The notes: a model not told the origin generated them from the letters alone. Numbered from the stretch's first letter, positions 25,928 through 35,590 are shown. The stretch: 64,000 bases of DNA from CALMKX01 sp036274895 (GCA_036274895.1 DASUEU010000051.1:172976-236975); one strand, 5' to 3'. Translations and numbers: made by a program.

Positions 25928-27166
25928 TCAGCGCTTCGCGCTGAGCCCGTTGGAAGCCACCCGGGCGGCCCCGGCGAGCAGCGCAGCGCCGACCAGGATG
26001 GCCTCGTCGGCGGCATGAAAACGCGGCGAATGGGCGGCGACCACCGGCCCACCGCGCTCGCGAGCGCCCACCCGGAAGAAGCACCCGGGAAGCTGCTCGA
26101 GATAGAAAGCGAAGTCTTCACCGCCCATGTTGACCAGCCCCAGGGGCACCACGGCCGCTGCTCCGAGCAGCGCCTCGGCCGCCGCCCGCGTCCAGCCGAC
26201 GGCGACCCCCTCATTTCTCAATGGCGGCGTTTCGACCGTAAACCTCAGCTCCCATCTCAGCCGATGGGCAGCAGCCACATGCTCGGTGAGATGCCCGAGC
26301 TCTTCCCTGAGCAGGGCACGGGTGGCGGCATCGGTCGCCCGTAGCGTTCCGCGTAGCAGCGCCCGGCCGGGGATCACGTTGTCAGCGCTGCCGGCCTGCA
26401 AGCTGGCCACGGTGAGCACGGCGGGGTGTCCGGGGGCCACCCTGCGCGGCGCCACGCTCTCGAGGGCGAGCACCAACTGCGCCGCTCCCAGGAGTGGGTC
26501 TCTGGCTTCGTGCGGCCGCGCCGCGTGAGCACCCTCCCCCACCAGCTCGAGCTCGAAGGAGTCCACGGAGGCCGCCAGGGGACCCTCCTGCACCACCACC
26601 TGGCCGACCTCGAAGCGGCGGTCGACGTGCCCCCCGAAGATCGCCTGGACCCCTTCCAGGCGTCCGCTGGCGAGCACCGCCTTGGCGCCCAGGGCCAGCT
26701 CCTCGGCAGGCTGGAGCACCACCCAGACGTCCCCGGCCGGGGGATCGGCTGCGAGCAACGCCGCCGCCCCCACGGCCCAGGTTGCGTGCACGTCGTGGCC
26801 ACAGGCGTGCATCACGCCCGGGTGCTCGGAGGCGTAGGGCAGGCCGGTCGCCTCCTCGATCGGCAGGGCATCGATGTCGCCACGGATGGCCACCCAGGGC
26901 GCCGAGGCATCGCGGCCGGCGATGCGGGCGATGACCCCCGTGCCGGCCACCCGACCGAGCTCGGCGGGCCGCAGCAAGGCAAGCTCGGCCTCGAGGGCTC
27001 GAGCGGTCTGCTCCTCCTCGAGCGAGAGCTCCGGAAACCGGTGGAGCTGCCGGCGCAGGGCCAGCAGGCGCTCGATCAGGACCGGCGTAAAGCTCTCGCG
27101 CACCGCCCGCGGCAGATCGAGGTCGGCGGCGACTCCCGGCCATGATCGCTCCGGATCCAGCTCCAT
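25928..27166 (-). CDS. M20D-family amidohydrolase/peptidase (412 aa)
   Basis: This is a dinuclear-metal hydrolase of the IAA-amino-acid hydrolase / N-acyl-aminoacid deacylase type. Visible motifs are LRRQLHRFPELSLEE near the N-terminus, RGDIDALPIEE, the metal-binding MHACGHDVH, the catalytic glutamates in QPAEE, FGGHVD in the lid region, and the C-terminal MGGEDFAFYLEQLPGCF. Length fits the family (about 390-420). It could cleave N-acyl or peptide amides. It lies next to the NRPS operon on the same strand, but a 422-bp gap separates them, so a link to that pathway is only a possibility. There is no signal peptide, so the protein is cytoplasmic. Confidence 0.93.
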   Translation of the reverse strand: MELDPERSWPGVAADLDLPRAVRESFTPVLIERLLALRRQLHRFPELSLEEEQTARALEAELALLRPAELGRVAGTGVIARIAGRDASAPWVAIRGDIDALPIEEATGLPYASEHPGVMHACGHDVHATWAVGAAALLAADPPAGDVWVVLQPAEELALGAKAVLASGRLEGVQAIFGGHVDRRFEVGQVVVQEGPLAASVDSFELELVGEGAHAARPHEARDPLLGAAQLVLALESVAPRRVAPGHPAVLTVASLQAGSADNVIPGRALLRGTLRATDAATRALLREELGHLTEHVAAAHRLRWELRFTVETPPLRNEGVAVGWTRAAAEALLGAAAVVPLGLVNMGGEDFAFYLEQLPGCFFRVGARERGGPVVAAHSPRFHAADEAILVGAALLAGAARVASNGLSAKR

Positions 27167-27512
27167 CAGTTCGGCCCCCTACGCTTTCCAGTCCACGGTT
27201 ACGGGGGAGGAGGCTGGTGCTGTCCAGGCACCCTGGCCGCCGGCCTGCGCCGGCGCCGGCGCCCCCCTTGTTCAAGGCTTCTTCCCCCACACCAGCTCGG
27301 CTTTGCGCCGACACGGGTCCTCCGGCTCGATCAGCTCGGAGAGGTACGGTCTTGATTTTCCCATGCAGATGGAAAACTACCTATATGCCCGGCGCTCATA
27401 AGTCGTCCAGAAGCACCTGGAAACATCGAAAAATGTGGTTCTGGACCAGAGGGAGGGCCCCCCCAGGCGGTCCGGCGGACCGTCTGGGGGTCAGGAACGG
27501 AGGGGGGTCGGG
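27167..27512. other. Intergenic region between htpG and the M20 gene
   Basis: This 346-bp gap holds the htpG terminator hairpin (27460-27490) and a moderately AT-rich stretch near 27350-27440, where a minus-strand promoter for the M20 gene could lie. I see no RNA gene or additional coding region. Confidence 0.6.
27460..27490 (-). terminator. Hairpin downstream of htpG
   Basis: Arms CCCCCAGGCGGTCC and GGACCGTCTGGGGG pair over 14 positions (one G-T wobble) around a 3-nt loop, 22 bp after the htpG stop. The run of T expected of an intrinsic terminator is not immediate on the minus strand; an ATTTTT stretch comes about 25 nt later. It may terminate htpG or stabilise its 3' end. Confidence 0.6.
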
Positions 27513-29453
27513 TCAGGCCGCTCGGGCCATCAGGTCAGCGACCAGCCGGTTGAAGCGGGCCGGATCGGGCAGCTCGGCGCCCTCAGCCAGCAGGCCGTAA
27601 CCCAGGAGCAGCTCGGCGTAGTCGGCGATCACCGGATCCTCCTGGTTCTGCTCGAAGCGCTCTTGCAGGCGGCTGAGAATCGGATGGTCCGGGTTGAGCT
27701 CCATAATCCGGCGCTGGGCCGGGCCGCCGCCCTTACCCTTCTGCAGCAGCCGCTCGAGCTGGGGGCTGTAGTCGTGCTCGGCGCCCACCAGGCAGACCGG
27801 CGAGGCGGTCAGCCGGTTGGTCAGCCGCACCTGCTTGACCCAGGTGTCGAGCCTCTTCTGCATCGCCTCGAGCAGGGTGTTGAAGCGCTCGGACTTCTCC
27901 TTGAGCTCCTCCTGCTTCTTCTCCCGCTCCTCGGCGCTGCCCAGCTCCACGGTGCCCTTGCCGGCGTCCTTGAAGCGCTTGCCCTCGTGCTCGGTCAAGG
28001 ACTGCATCAGCAGCTCATCGACGGTGTCGACCAGGTACAGCACCTCGTAGCCCTTCTCCCGGAAGGCCTCGAGGTGGGGCGAGCTCTCCACCTGGGAGCG
28101 AGACTCGCCGGAGAGGTAGAAGATCTCCTTCTGATCCTCCTTCATCCGGCCCACGTAGTCCTTGAGCGTGGTCAGCTTCTCGGGGTCGCTCGAGGACTGG
28201 AAGAGCAGTAGCTCGAGCAGGCGATCGCGGTTGTCGAAGTCCTCGGCGACCCCCTCCTTGACGGCGCGACCGAACTCCCCCCATAGCTCGAGGTACTTCT
28301 CCGGCTCTCCGGTCTGCAGCTCGCGGAAGGTCTCGAGCACCTTGCGGGTGAGCCAGCGGCGGATCTGGGTGATGTGGCGGTCCTGCTGGAGGGTCTCGCG
28401 GGAGATGTTCAGGGGCAGGTCCGGAGACTCCACCACCCCCCTGATGAAGCGCAGGTAGCGCGGCATCAGCTCCTCGCAATGCTCCATGATCATGACCTTC
28501 TTGACGTAGAGCTGGAGGCCGGGGCGGGAGGCGACGTAGAAGAGGTCGTAGGGCGCCTTGGCGGGCACGAACAGCAGGGCCTGGTACTCCACCCGCCCCT
28601 CGGCCTTGAACCACATCGACTTGAGGGGCTCGTTCCAGTCGTGGGAGACGTGCTTGTAGAACTGGTGCAGCTCGGTCTCGGAGACCTCGGACTGGGCCCG
28701 GGTCCAGATCGGCCGCATCGAGTTCATCACCTTGTCCTCGAGCACGGTCTCGCTCTCGCCGGCCTTCTCCTTGCCCTCCTCGTCGAGGATCGGCTTCTCC
28801 CGCCGCACTCTCACCTTGATCGGATAGGCCACGAAGTCCGAGTAGCGTTTGATGATGCGGGAGAGCACCCACTCGTCGGTGAAGTCGTCGATGCCGTTGT
28901 CCTTGTCGACGTCCTTGAGGCGCAGGGTGATCGAGGTGCCGGTGCGGTCCTTGTCGGCCTCCGCGAGGCTGTAGGTGCCGTCACCCGAAGAGCGCCAGAG
29001 AGTGGCTCCGCTTTCCCCCGCCCGGCGGGTGAGCAGAGTGACGTAATCAGCCACCATGAAGGCCGAGTAGAAGCCGACGCCGAACTGACCGATCAGCTCG
29101 GTGGCGTCCTTCTCGGTCGCCGACTCGCGGATGCGCTGCATCAGCTCCTGGGTGCCCGACTTGGCGATGGTGCCGATGTTGTCGATGACCTCCTGCCGGC
29201 TCATGCCGATGCCGTTGTCGGAGAGGGTCACGGTGCGCGCCTCGGGGTCGGCCTCGATGCGGATCTCGAGCTCGCCCACCTCTTCGAGCAGCTCGGGGCG
29301 GGTCAGCGCCTCGAAGCGCAGGCGATCCAGGGCATCGGAGGCGTTCGAGATCAGCTCGCGCAGAAAGATCTCTTTGTTGGTGTACAAGGAATGGATCATC
29401 AGGTCGAGCAGCTTGCGCGTCTCGGCCTGAAAGGCATGGGTTTCCACGGACAT
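27513..29453 (-). CDS. htpG: Molecular chaperone HtpG (Hsp90), 646 aa
   Basis: This is an ATP-dependent cytoplasmic chaperone. The N-terminal GHKL ATPase begins METHAFQAETRKLLDLMIHS and has KEIFLRELISNASDALDRLR, DNGIGM and IGQFGVGFYSAFMVAD. The middle domain has LPLNISRETLQQD and the C-terminal dimerisation domain is complete. Length is slightly above E. coli HtpG (624). The start is supported by GAGGAG six bases upstream of the ATG. It appears to be a single-gene unit with a hairpin after the stop. Confidence 0.98.
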   Translation of the reverse strand: MSVETHAFQAETRKLLDLMIHSLYTNKEIFLRELISNASDALDRLRFEALTRPELLEEVGELEIRIEADPEARTVTLSDNGIGMSRQEVIDNIGTIAKSGTQELMQRIRESATEKDATELIGQFGVGFYSAFMVADYVTLLTRRAGESGATLWRSSGDGTYSLAEADKDRTGTSITLRLKDVDKDNGIDDFTDEWVLSRIIKRYSDFVAYPIKVRVRREKPILDEEGKEKAGESETVLEDKVMNSMRPIWTRAQSEVSETELHQFYKHVSHDWNEPLKSMWFKAEGRVEYQALLFVPAKAPYDLFYVASRPGLQLYVKKVMIMEHCEELMPRYLRFIRGVVESPDLPLNISRETLQQDRHITQIRRWLTRKVLETFRELQTGEPEKYLELWGEFGRAVKEGVAEDFDNRDRLLELLLFQSSSDPEKLTTLKDYVGRMKEDQKEIFYLSGESRSQVESSPHLEAFREKGYEVLYLVDTVDELLMQSLTEHEGKRFKDAGKGTVELGSAEEREKKQEELKEKSERFNTLLEAMQKRLDTWVKQVRLTNRLTASPVCLVGAEHDYSPQLERLLQKGKGGGPAQRRIMELNPDHPILSRLQERFEQNQEDPVIADYAELLLGYGLLAEGAELPDPARFNRLVADLMARAA

Positions 29454-29528
29454 GGGAGTCTCCTCGGGTTCTCTCGCGGGGGCGAATTTTAGCGGTGGTC
29501 CCCCGGCTGGTTCAAGCCGAGGGACTCT

Positions 29529-31946
29529 TCAAGGCAAGGTCGCCGTCCAGCCCGAAGTGTCGCCGGACTCGAAGCCGTCGGCGAAGATCAGCTGTGGCGG
29601 GTTAAGCAGCACGGCCTTGAGCTCGACGTCGTCGAGGTGCCAGCCGTCTTCGACCACTGAGCCGTCCGAGGTGAGCCGGAAACGGACGCGGGCGTTGGCC
29701 TGGCCGTCCAGGGCCGGTACGGGCAGCTCGACCAGCTGCCAGGTGGTCTGATTGACCTGGCTGTAGCTGGTCACCTGGGTCCAGGTCGAGCCGCCGTTGG
29801 TCGAGACCTCGACCCGGCCGAAGTCGAAGCCCGACTCGAGGTCGTAGATGTGGCGGAAAGACAGCACCGCCCCGGTCAGCCCGGAGAGGTCGAAGACCGG
29901 CGAGGTCAGCGAGGTGTTGACGTTGTTGCCGTACGGTCCGCCCGGGCTGTCGGTCCAGGAATGGCTGGGCGACGCCGAGGCTTCAGTGGTGATCGCCCAG
30001 GGAGCCTGGGCCGTCCAGCCCGCGTTGCCGGCCTCGACGCCATCGCTGAAGACCACGGTGTAGGGAGTGAGAGCCACGTTCTGGGTCAGGGTCTGGAGGT
30101 CGGTGAGGGTGATTCCCGGGATGACCTCGCTGGCGTAGCCGGGCGCCGAGACGGTCAGGCCATAGGTGCCGCTCGGCACCTGCATGCTGTAGAGCCCGGT
30201 GCCGCCGTCGGTGGTGGTCTGGAAGGGGCCGAGCTGCACCGTGGCCGCCAGGGGCTGGGTGGTGGTCACGTCCGTGACTTGACCTTCCAGCGTCGGGGCG
30301 GTGGCCGGATCAATGACGTAGAGAAAGGCGGCCGTCAGGGGCCCCCAGTTGGCGGCGGCATCCTGGCCGCGAACGTAGGCCAGGTACCTGCCCGCAGCGA
30401 AGCCGGTGGTATCGATGCCGCCGGTGACCGCTTCGACGTTCTCGTCGAAGGCGCCGTCGGAGGCGGTCATCGGGAGGGCCGTGGCGCCGGCCCCCCAGGG
30501 CGGCGTGGTGACGTAGATCTCGCCCGCGGCGATGCTCTGGTTCGGCTCGGCCCCGGAGTAGCGGGTGTCGTCGAGCAGCGCCGAGAGCGTCGCCGTGGCG
30601 CCGATCGCCACCGCCGGCGGTGAGAAGACCAGGGAGCGGGCGTCCGGCCCGGCAGGCAGCTGGTAGGGGGCGCGGGCGGCCTTGACCGAGTAGAGCAGGG
30701 CCTGCAGGTTGCCCGGCGCCAGGGAGCTCTCGAAGTACGGACATTCTTCGAAGAACTCGGTGCCCATCTCGATGGTGTAGCCCGCCACGCCGAGCCGGCC
30801 GTAGGAGAAGTCCTTGGTCGAGCCGTCGACGCAGGAGAGGCTGCCAAGCATGGCGGTGTAGCCGGGGAAATAGCCGTACTTGCGGCCGAAGGTGAGCAGG
30901 GCCGTGCCATTCGGCGGCGCCGGGCCGGTGGTGCAGTTCGGCGGCGAGAAGCCGAAGGGCGAGAGCACCGCCGGCGAGAAGCTGTGCAGGTCGAGGTAGA
31001 GGCCCGTGGCATCGGCCGGCGCCGGAGTCACCAAATCGTCCGGCCGCTGGTCGGGGAAGATCGACGTCATGTAACCCTGGAGGGCCTGGATCTCCGGCTC
31101 CGAGGCGGGAGAGGCGCCGCGGTAGGTCTCGCCGCAGCCGTTGCTGCTCGAGCCACCACGGTTGCCCCACTCGAAGTCGCAGTTCCGGTTGAGGTCCACC
31201 CCCCGACTGCTCGAGGTGGCACAGCTGGTGTTGGTGTTCTTGCGCCAGAGCACGCCGGTCTCGGCGATCTTCCGGCCGTCCGGGTTCAGGTGCAGGAGCA
31301 GGTGGACCTCCTGGTGATCGAGCAGCCAGGTGGCCTCCGGGTCGATGCCGTGGTTGGCCACCAGGAGCTCGGCGAAGCGGGTGGCCAGCTCGGCGGTGGT
31401 GTACTCCCGGGCGTGGATGGCCCCGGTGACCAGCAGCCTGGGCTTGGGCCCGGGGACTGCCGAGTTGGTCAGCTTGAGCACCCGGATGTCGTAGCCGGGG
31501 CCGGCGGTGTTGACCTTGTCCCAGGAGTCACCGATGTCGGTCCAGGTGGCGAGGGTCGGGTGGTTGGTGACGATCGCCTCCGCGGCGGCGAAGGTCTCCT
31601 CCACCGTGCGATAGCAGGGAAAGCCCGGGATGGTCTCGACCGCCTCGGCGGCAGCGACGATCGGCCGCTGGAGCCGCGCCGTGGCCTCCTCCTCGACCTC
31701 GACCCAGAAGCCCATGGCCGCCAGCCGGGCCAACCCCTCCTCGTCGACCACCACGCGCAGGAAGCCCTTCTCACGGTGGACCCCCAGGTGGTCCGCCCAG
31801 GCGGCCACCTCGCGGATCATCGCCTCGTCGCCGAACCAGGCGCGGACCATCCACGGCCCGTCCCCACCGGGGGGCACGGCACCCGCTGGAGTCACCAACG
31901 CCAGAGTGAGCGCCAGCCCGAGAAACACCAGCTTCTGCGTTTTCAT
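29529..31946 (-). CDS. Secreted M14 zinc carboxypeptidase with C-terminal accessory domains (805 aa)
   Basis: A signal peptide (MKTQKLVFLGLALTLALVTPAGA) is followed by a propeptide-like region and an M14 catalytic domain: zinc ligands in GAIHARE (HxxE), third His in LDLHSF, substrate-binding NPDGR and VDLNRN, catalytic Glu in YTIEMGTEF. After ~residue 430 come an Ig-like/CARDB-like stretch, a carboxypeptidase-regulatory-like beta-sandwich (LEGQVTDVTTTQPLAA) and a MAM/immune-inhibitor-A-like region with paired WTQVTSY and DGWHLDDVEL. It ends in FADGFESGDTSGWTATLP, a tail I recognise from secreted proteins of some Acidobacteriota-like genomes; a sorting role is conceivable but unproven. It probably degrades extracellular protein for nutrition. 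Confidence 0.92.
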   Translation of the reverse strand: MKTQKLVFLGLALTLALVTPAGAVPPGGDGPWMVRAWFGDEAMIREVAAWADHLGVHREKGFLRVVVDEEGLARLAAMGFWVEVEEEATARLQRPIVAAAEAVETIPGFPCYRTVEETFAAAEAIVTNHPTLATWTDIGDSWDKVNTAGPGYDIRVLKLTNSAVPGPKPRLLVTGAIHAREYTTAELATRFAELLVANHGIDPEATWLLDHQEVHLLLHLNPDGRKIAETGVLWRKNTNTSCATSSSRGVDLNRNCDFEWGNRGGSSSNGCGETYRGASPASEPEIQALQGYMTSIFPDQRPDDLVTPAPADATGLYLDLHSFSPAVLSPFGFSPPNCTTGPAPPNGTALLTFGRKYGYFPGYTAMLGSLSCVDGSTKDFSYGRLGVAGYTIEMGTEFFEECPYFESSLAPGNLQALLYSVKAARAPYQLPAGPDARSLVFSPPAVAIGATATLSALLDDTRYSGAEPNQSIAAGEIYVTTPPWGAGATALPMTASDGAFDENVEAVTGGIDTTGFAAGRYLAYVRGQDAAANWGPLTAAFLYVIDPATAPTLEGQVTDVTTTQPLAATVQLGPFQTTTDGGTGLYSMQVPSGTYGLTVSAPGYASEVIPGITLTDLQTLTQNVALTPYTVVFSDGVEAGNAGWTAQAPWAITTEASASPSHSWTDSPGGPYGNNVNTSLTSPVFDLSGLTGAVLSFRHIYDLESGFDFGRVEVSTNGGSTWTQVTSYSQVNQTTWQLVELPVPALDGQANARVRFRLTSDGSVVEDGWHLDDVELKAVLLNPPQLIFADGFESGDTSGWTATLP

Positions 31947-31987
31947 GGCGATCCATCTTAGCAGCGGCCATCCCCAGGGCGAGGGGG

Positions 31988-32016
31988 TTGCCAGCCATGC
32001 CGTAATCCCATATCAT
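31988..32016 (+). promoter_or_regulatory. Sigma70-type promoter
   Basis: TTGCCA at 31988-31993 and TATCAT at 32011-32016 are separated by exactly 17 bp, each one base off consensus. The start of transcription would be near 32023, about 45 nt before the ATG at 32069. It lies in the divergent gap with the M14 gene. Confidence 0.65.
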
Positions 32017-32068
32017 GGCCAAGTTCCAAGCCGCCCTGTAGGATTCATCCTTGCTCGAGGAGAATGCC

Positions 32069-33379
32069 ATGACGCGATCCAGTCGTGCCGCCGGTCTCTC
32101 GCTCACCCTCGCCCTGCTCGCCCTTCCCCTCATCGCCCAACCCGGTCTCGTCGGCCCCACGCTGCGGGCCAACGTCAACGAGGCCCACAGCTCCAAGCGC
32201 CCGGCCACGGCCTACCTCACCAACGGCTCCTTCGTGGTGGTGTGGGAGAACGACCAGCTCGGGGTCTTCGCACGCCGCTTCGCGGCCGACGGCTCGGCCC
32301 TGGGTGGCGACGTGACGGTCGCCGGCAACGCCCGCCTGCCCAGCATCCCCGGCGCCGGCCCGGTGACCTACAACGCGGAGCCCGCAGTGGCGGCCCTGGC
32401 CGGCGGCGGCTTCCTCGCGGTCTGGGCCGAAGAGCGCTCCTTCCTGCGCGCCGTGCCCTTCCACGAGGAGCGGGAGGTGCTCTCCCGCAGCATCGTGGGC
32501 CAGCGCTACGACGCCGCCGGTAACGCCGTCGGCAACCGGATCAACGTCAGCACCTCCTCACAGGCCTTCCACGCCTTCCCCGCCATCGCCACCCACCCCT
32601 CCCGCGGCCTCGCCGTCGCCTGGCAGAGCGACGATCGCCAGGACGGCGTCAGCCTGCGCGACGGGGTGTTCCTCCGCCGCCTCACCGCCGCGGGCGCTCC
32701 CACCGGCGCGCCAGAGCGGGTGAACGAGGCCAACGGCGCGACCGCCAGCCGGCCAGCCCTGGCCTTCAACCGCTCCGGACGCCTGCTGGTGGCCTGGGAC
32801 GGTGAGGACGGCTCCGGTGCCGGCGTGGTCGCTCGTCTCTACCGCCCGGGCGGGGCCGCTGCCACCGGCGAGACCCTGATCAACCAGACCACCGCCAGCG
32901 TGCAGCGCCGGCCGGCCGTGGCCGCGGCCGGCAACGCCTTCCAGGTGGCCTGGCAGGGCCGCGCGGGCGACACGGTCTACGACGCCAAGATCTTCGGCCG
33001 CCAAGTGTCTGCGGCGGGCGTGCCGCGGGGCAGCGAGCGGGCCCTTTCCTCCGGCGAGCAGGGGGGCAACGGCCAGGTAGCCCCGGCTCTCGCCGTGCGC
33101 GGCGGCGGCTACCTGGTCACCTGGGTTGACTACGACGTGAACTTCCCCATCGGCGTCTTCGCCCGTGAGCTCGACGCCAACGGCGTGCCCTCCTCGGCCG
33201 AGGTCGAGGTCAGCCAGGGCCCGGTGGGCGCCCAGGTCAAGACCGCCGTGGCCGGCGACGGCGCCGGCACCTTCGTGGTCGCCTTCGAGGGCTTCGTGGG
33301 TGACGAGCTGGGTGCAATGGCCCAGCGGCTGGTCACGGGTGCCCCGGCGGCCGAGGCAGGCGTCCTGGTCGCAGACTAG
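32069..33379 (+). CDS. Exported repeat protein, probable beta-propeller (436 aa)
   Basis: The start at 32069 follows GAGGAG at good spacing. A signal peptide (MTRSSRAAGLSLTLALLALPLIAQ) is followed by about six repeats of ~55-60 residues with the pattern 'GG.FVV.W..... ..GVFAR.FAADGSALG', for example FVVVWENDQLGVFARRF, FLAVWAEE...GQRYDAAG, LAVAWQSDD...VFLRRLTAAG, LLVAWDGED, and YLVTWVDY...GVFARELDANG. Such repeats are common in secreted proteins of deltaproteobacteria and Acidobacteriota, and function is unknown. No catalytic residues or transmembrane anchor are seen, so it is likely periplasmic or released. Confidence 0.85.
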   Translation: MTRSSRAAGLSLTLALLALPLIAQPGLVGPTLRANVNEAHSSKRPATAYLTNGSFVVVWENDQLGVFARRFAADGSALGGDVTVAGNARLPSIPGAGPVTYNAEPAVAALAGGGFLAVWAEERSFLRAVPFHEEREVLSRSIVGQRYDAAGNAVGNRINVSTSSQAFHAFPAIATHPSRGLAVAWQSDDRQDGVSLRDGVFLRRLTAAGAPTGAPERVNEANGATASRPALAFNRSGRLLVAWDGEDGSGAGVVARLYRPGGAAATGETLINQTTASVQRRPAVAAAGNAFQVAWQGRAGDTVYDAKIFGRQVSAAGVPRGSERALSSGEQGGNGQVAPALAVRGGGYLVTWVDYDVNFPIGVFARELDANGVPSSAEVEVSQGPVGAQVKTAVAGDGAGTFVVAFEGFVGDELGAMAQRLVTGAPAAEAGVLVAD

Positions 33380-33457
33380 GCCGGTCCCATCCGGCCCGAG
33401 CCCACCGCTGGCTTGTTGCTTGCTGCGACGAGACAGAACATTATCGGCGGTGGGCTC

Positions 33458-34777
33458 ATGATCACTTATCTGACCTTCTTCCTCGGCCTCGTCCTCGGTC
33501 CCCAGACCATCGAGCTGGCGGTCGCCCCCGAGGTGGCGAGCGTCGAGATCCGGCTCAACGGCCAGCCCGTGGGCGCCCTTTCGAGCGAGCCCTGGCGCCT
33601 GCCCATCGATTTCGGCACCGCTCTGCTGCCCCAGAAGCTGACCGCCACCGCCTTCGACGCCGAGGGCCGGAAGCTCGAGGTCAGCCAGCAGTGGGTGAAC
33701 CTGCCGCGGTCCCCCGCCGCGGTCGCCGTCGTCCTCGAACGAGGACCGGACGGCGTTCCCACCGGCGCACGACTGTCCTGGGAGAGCGTCTACGGCGACC
33801 AGCCCCTGGCCGTCGGCGCCACCTTCGACGGCAAGCCCCTCGAGGCCCTGCCCGACCGGCGGCTGCTCCTACCCCATCACGACCTCGAGCAGATCCACCT
33901 CTTGCGCGTCGAGGTCTCCTTCACCGAGACGGTCAGTGCCCTCTCCGAGCTGGCCTGGGGGGGTGCCTTCGAGGACGAGGTCAGCACCGAGCTGACCTCG
34001 GTCGCCGTGCGCCTGGCACCGCATTCCGAGCTGCCGGACGTCGCCGACCTCCAGGGCTGGCTGGCGAGCGAGGGCCTGCCCCTCGAGGTGGTCGCGGTCG
34101 AGAAGGGTCACGCGGAGGCGGTCGTGGTGCGCGACGAGGATGCCCTCGATTCCCTCGCCCGGCTCCAGCGCCGGGCCGCGGATCTCCTGCGCATCGGCGT
34201 GCGAGCCAACGAGAACCGCAGTCATCTGCGGGCGGCTCTGCCGCTCGCGGAGGACCAGGGCCTGCGCTTCATCTGGCCCTTCCCGTCCTGGCAGGAGAGC
34301 CGCAGCACGCGCTTCGCCCTCTTTCCCTCGACCCTCGAGTTCTCCTCCCGCGAGGCCGGGGTCTACTGGCTCCTCCAGGGCGTGCGCCTGGCCAGGAAGC
34401 CGGAGACCGCCCAGCGCCTGAGCGAGGCGGTGGTGGTCGCCGGGCTCTCCGCTTCGAACCGGGCGCGGCGGCGAGCGGTGGTCCTGGTGCTCGGCCGGCG
34501 GGCCGAGGACCACAGCGCGCTGCCACCGATCGAGGCGCGGCGGTACCTCTCGGCTCTCAGCGTGCCCCTGCTGGTCTGGTCCCTCGATCGCGCCAGTGAC
34601 CACGAGGCGGCCTGGGGTGAGGTGGTCGACGTTTCCACTCTCGCCCGGCTGGGGCAGGCGGTCGAGGATCTACGTAACGACCTCGAGAGACAGCGCATCG
34701 TCTGGGTCCGAGGCACGCACCTGCCTCAGCACATCCGCCTCACCTCTGCCGCCCGGGGAGTCGAGCTGGTGCGTTGA
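33458..34777 (+). CDS. Exported protein of unknown function (439 aa)
   Basis: I place the start at the ATG at 33458; a 15-residue longer version is possible. A short hydrophobic N-terminus (MITYLTFFLGLVLGPQTIEL) suggests a signal sequence. The next ~90 residues (VEIRLNGQPVGALSSEPWRLPIDFG... VNLPRS) resemble the Ig-like portion that precedes von Willebrand A domains in VWFA-related acidobacterial proteins, but no MIDAS motif DxSxS is visible. The C-terminal part (AVVVAGLSASNRARRRAVVLVLGR... ARRYLSALSVPLLVWSLD) is VWA-like in layout, so a degenerate VWA fold is possible. It lies on the same strand as its neighbours, about 78 bp downstream of the repeat protein. Confidence 0.75.
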   Translation: MITYLTFFLGLVLGPQTIELAVAPEVASVEIRLNGQPVGALSSEPWRLPIDFGTALLPQKLTATAFDAEGRKLEVSQQWVNLPRSPAAVAVVLERGPDGVPTGARLSWESVYGDQPLAVGATFDGKPLEALPDRRLLLPHHDLEQIHLLRVEVSFTETVSALSELAWGGAFEDEVSTELTSVAVRLAPHSELPDVADLQGWLASEGLPLEVVAVEKGHAEAVVVRDEDALDSLARLQRRAADLLRIGVRANENRSHLRAALPLAEDQGLRFIWPFPSWQESRSTRFALFPSTLEFSSREAGVYWLLQGVRLARKPETAQRLSEAVVVAGLSASNRARRRAVVLVLGRRAEDHSALPPIEARRYLSALSVPLLVWSLDRASDHEAAWGEVVDVSTLARLGQAVEDLRNDLERQRIVWVRGTHLPQHIRLTSAARGVELVR

Positions 34778-34816
34778 GAGCATGCTAAGGTCCGCCGCGA
34801 CCAAGGAGGACTGAGC

Positions 34817-35590
34817 ATGGAAACCCCGATCTCCACCCCACCGCCGCCCCCGCAGGCCCCGCCCACCAAGAAGGGCCTGCCGGTCGTCGCTTGGATCCTG
34901 ATCGGCTGCCTGGGCCTGGTGGTCCTGGGCGGCATCGGCTTCGTCACCGTCACCTACATCATCGGCAAGAAGGTCACGAGCTTCGTCAAGGAGGCCGCGG
35001 ACAAGCCCCTCCAGGCGGCCGCCAGGGCCTACGCCTTCATCAACCCGGACCTGGAGCTGGTGAGCGTCGACGAGGAGGCCGACAAGGTCACCTTCAAGAA
35101 CGTCAAGACCGGCGAGACGGTCACCCTCGACGGCTCGGACATTCGCGAGGGGCGGCTGACGATGGATACCGGCAAGGGCAAGGTCACCATCGACGCCAAG
35201 GGCAGCGGCCAGGAGGGCAAGGTCGAAGTGACCGACGCCGCGGGCAAGACGGTCTTTGAGGCCGGCGCCGCCGACCTCTCCCAGCTGCCCGCCTGGGTGC
35301 CGCGCTACCCGGGGGCCAGCAGCACCGGCATGATGGCGACGGGAGGGGGCGCGGACGGCCGGGGCGGAGTCTTCCAGCTCAAGACCGGTGACAGCGTCGA
35401 TGAGGTACGGGCCTACTACGAGCGCGAGCTCGAGGGCGCCGGCTTCGACCTCCAAAAGAACAGCGTCTCCAGTGGCGGCAGCCAGTTCGTGACCCTGATC
35501 GGCACCGGCCGAGAGGGCCGGAGCGTCACCGTGGGCATCCTCCGCGACGGTGGCGAGACGCAGGTCACCTTGCAGTACGGCGAGCGCTGA
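34817..35590 (+). CDS. Single-pass membrane protein of unknown function (257 aa)
   Basis: A strong Shine-Dalgarno (AAGGAGG) precedes the ATG. A proline-rich cytoplasmic head (PPPPPQAPPTKK) is followed by one transmembrane helix (VVAWILIGCLGLVVLGGIGFVTVTY), a region rich in charged beta-repeats (VTFKNVKTGETVTLDG... KVTIDAKGSGQEGKVEV), and a C-terminal domain (LPAWVPRYPGASSTG... DEVRAYYERELEGAGF) found in many exported acidobacterial and myxobacterial hypotheticals. Nothing indicates an enzyme. Confidence 0.85.
   Translation: METPISTPPPPPQAPPTKKGLPVVAWILIGCLGLVVLGGIGFVTVTYIIGKKVTSFVKEAADKPLQAAARAYAFINPDLELVSVDEEADKVTFKNVKTGETVTLDGSDIREGRLTMDTGKGKVTIDAKGSGQEGKVEVTDAAGKTVFEAGAADLSQLPAWVPRYPGASSTGMMATGGGADGRGGVFQLKTGDSVDEVRAYYERELEGAGFDLQKNSVSSGGSQFVTLIGTGREGRSVTVGILRDGGETQVTLQYGER

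Noticed and set aside
25794..26018. Small plus-strand gene in the AT-richer gap and start of the M20 gene
   Set aside because: It runs antisense into the M20 gene, has no Shine-Dalgarno and no family resemblance.
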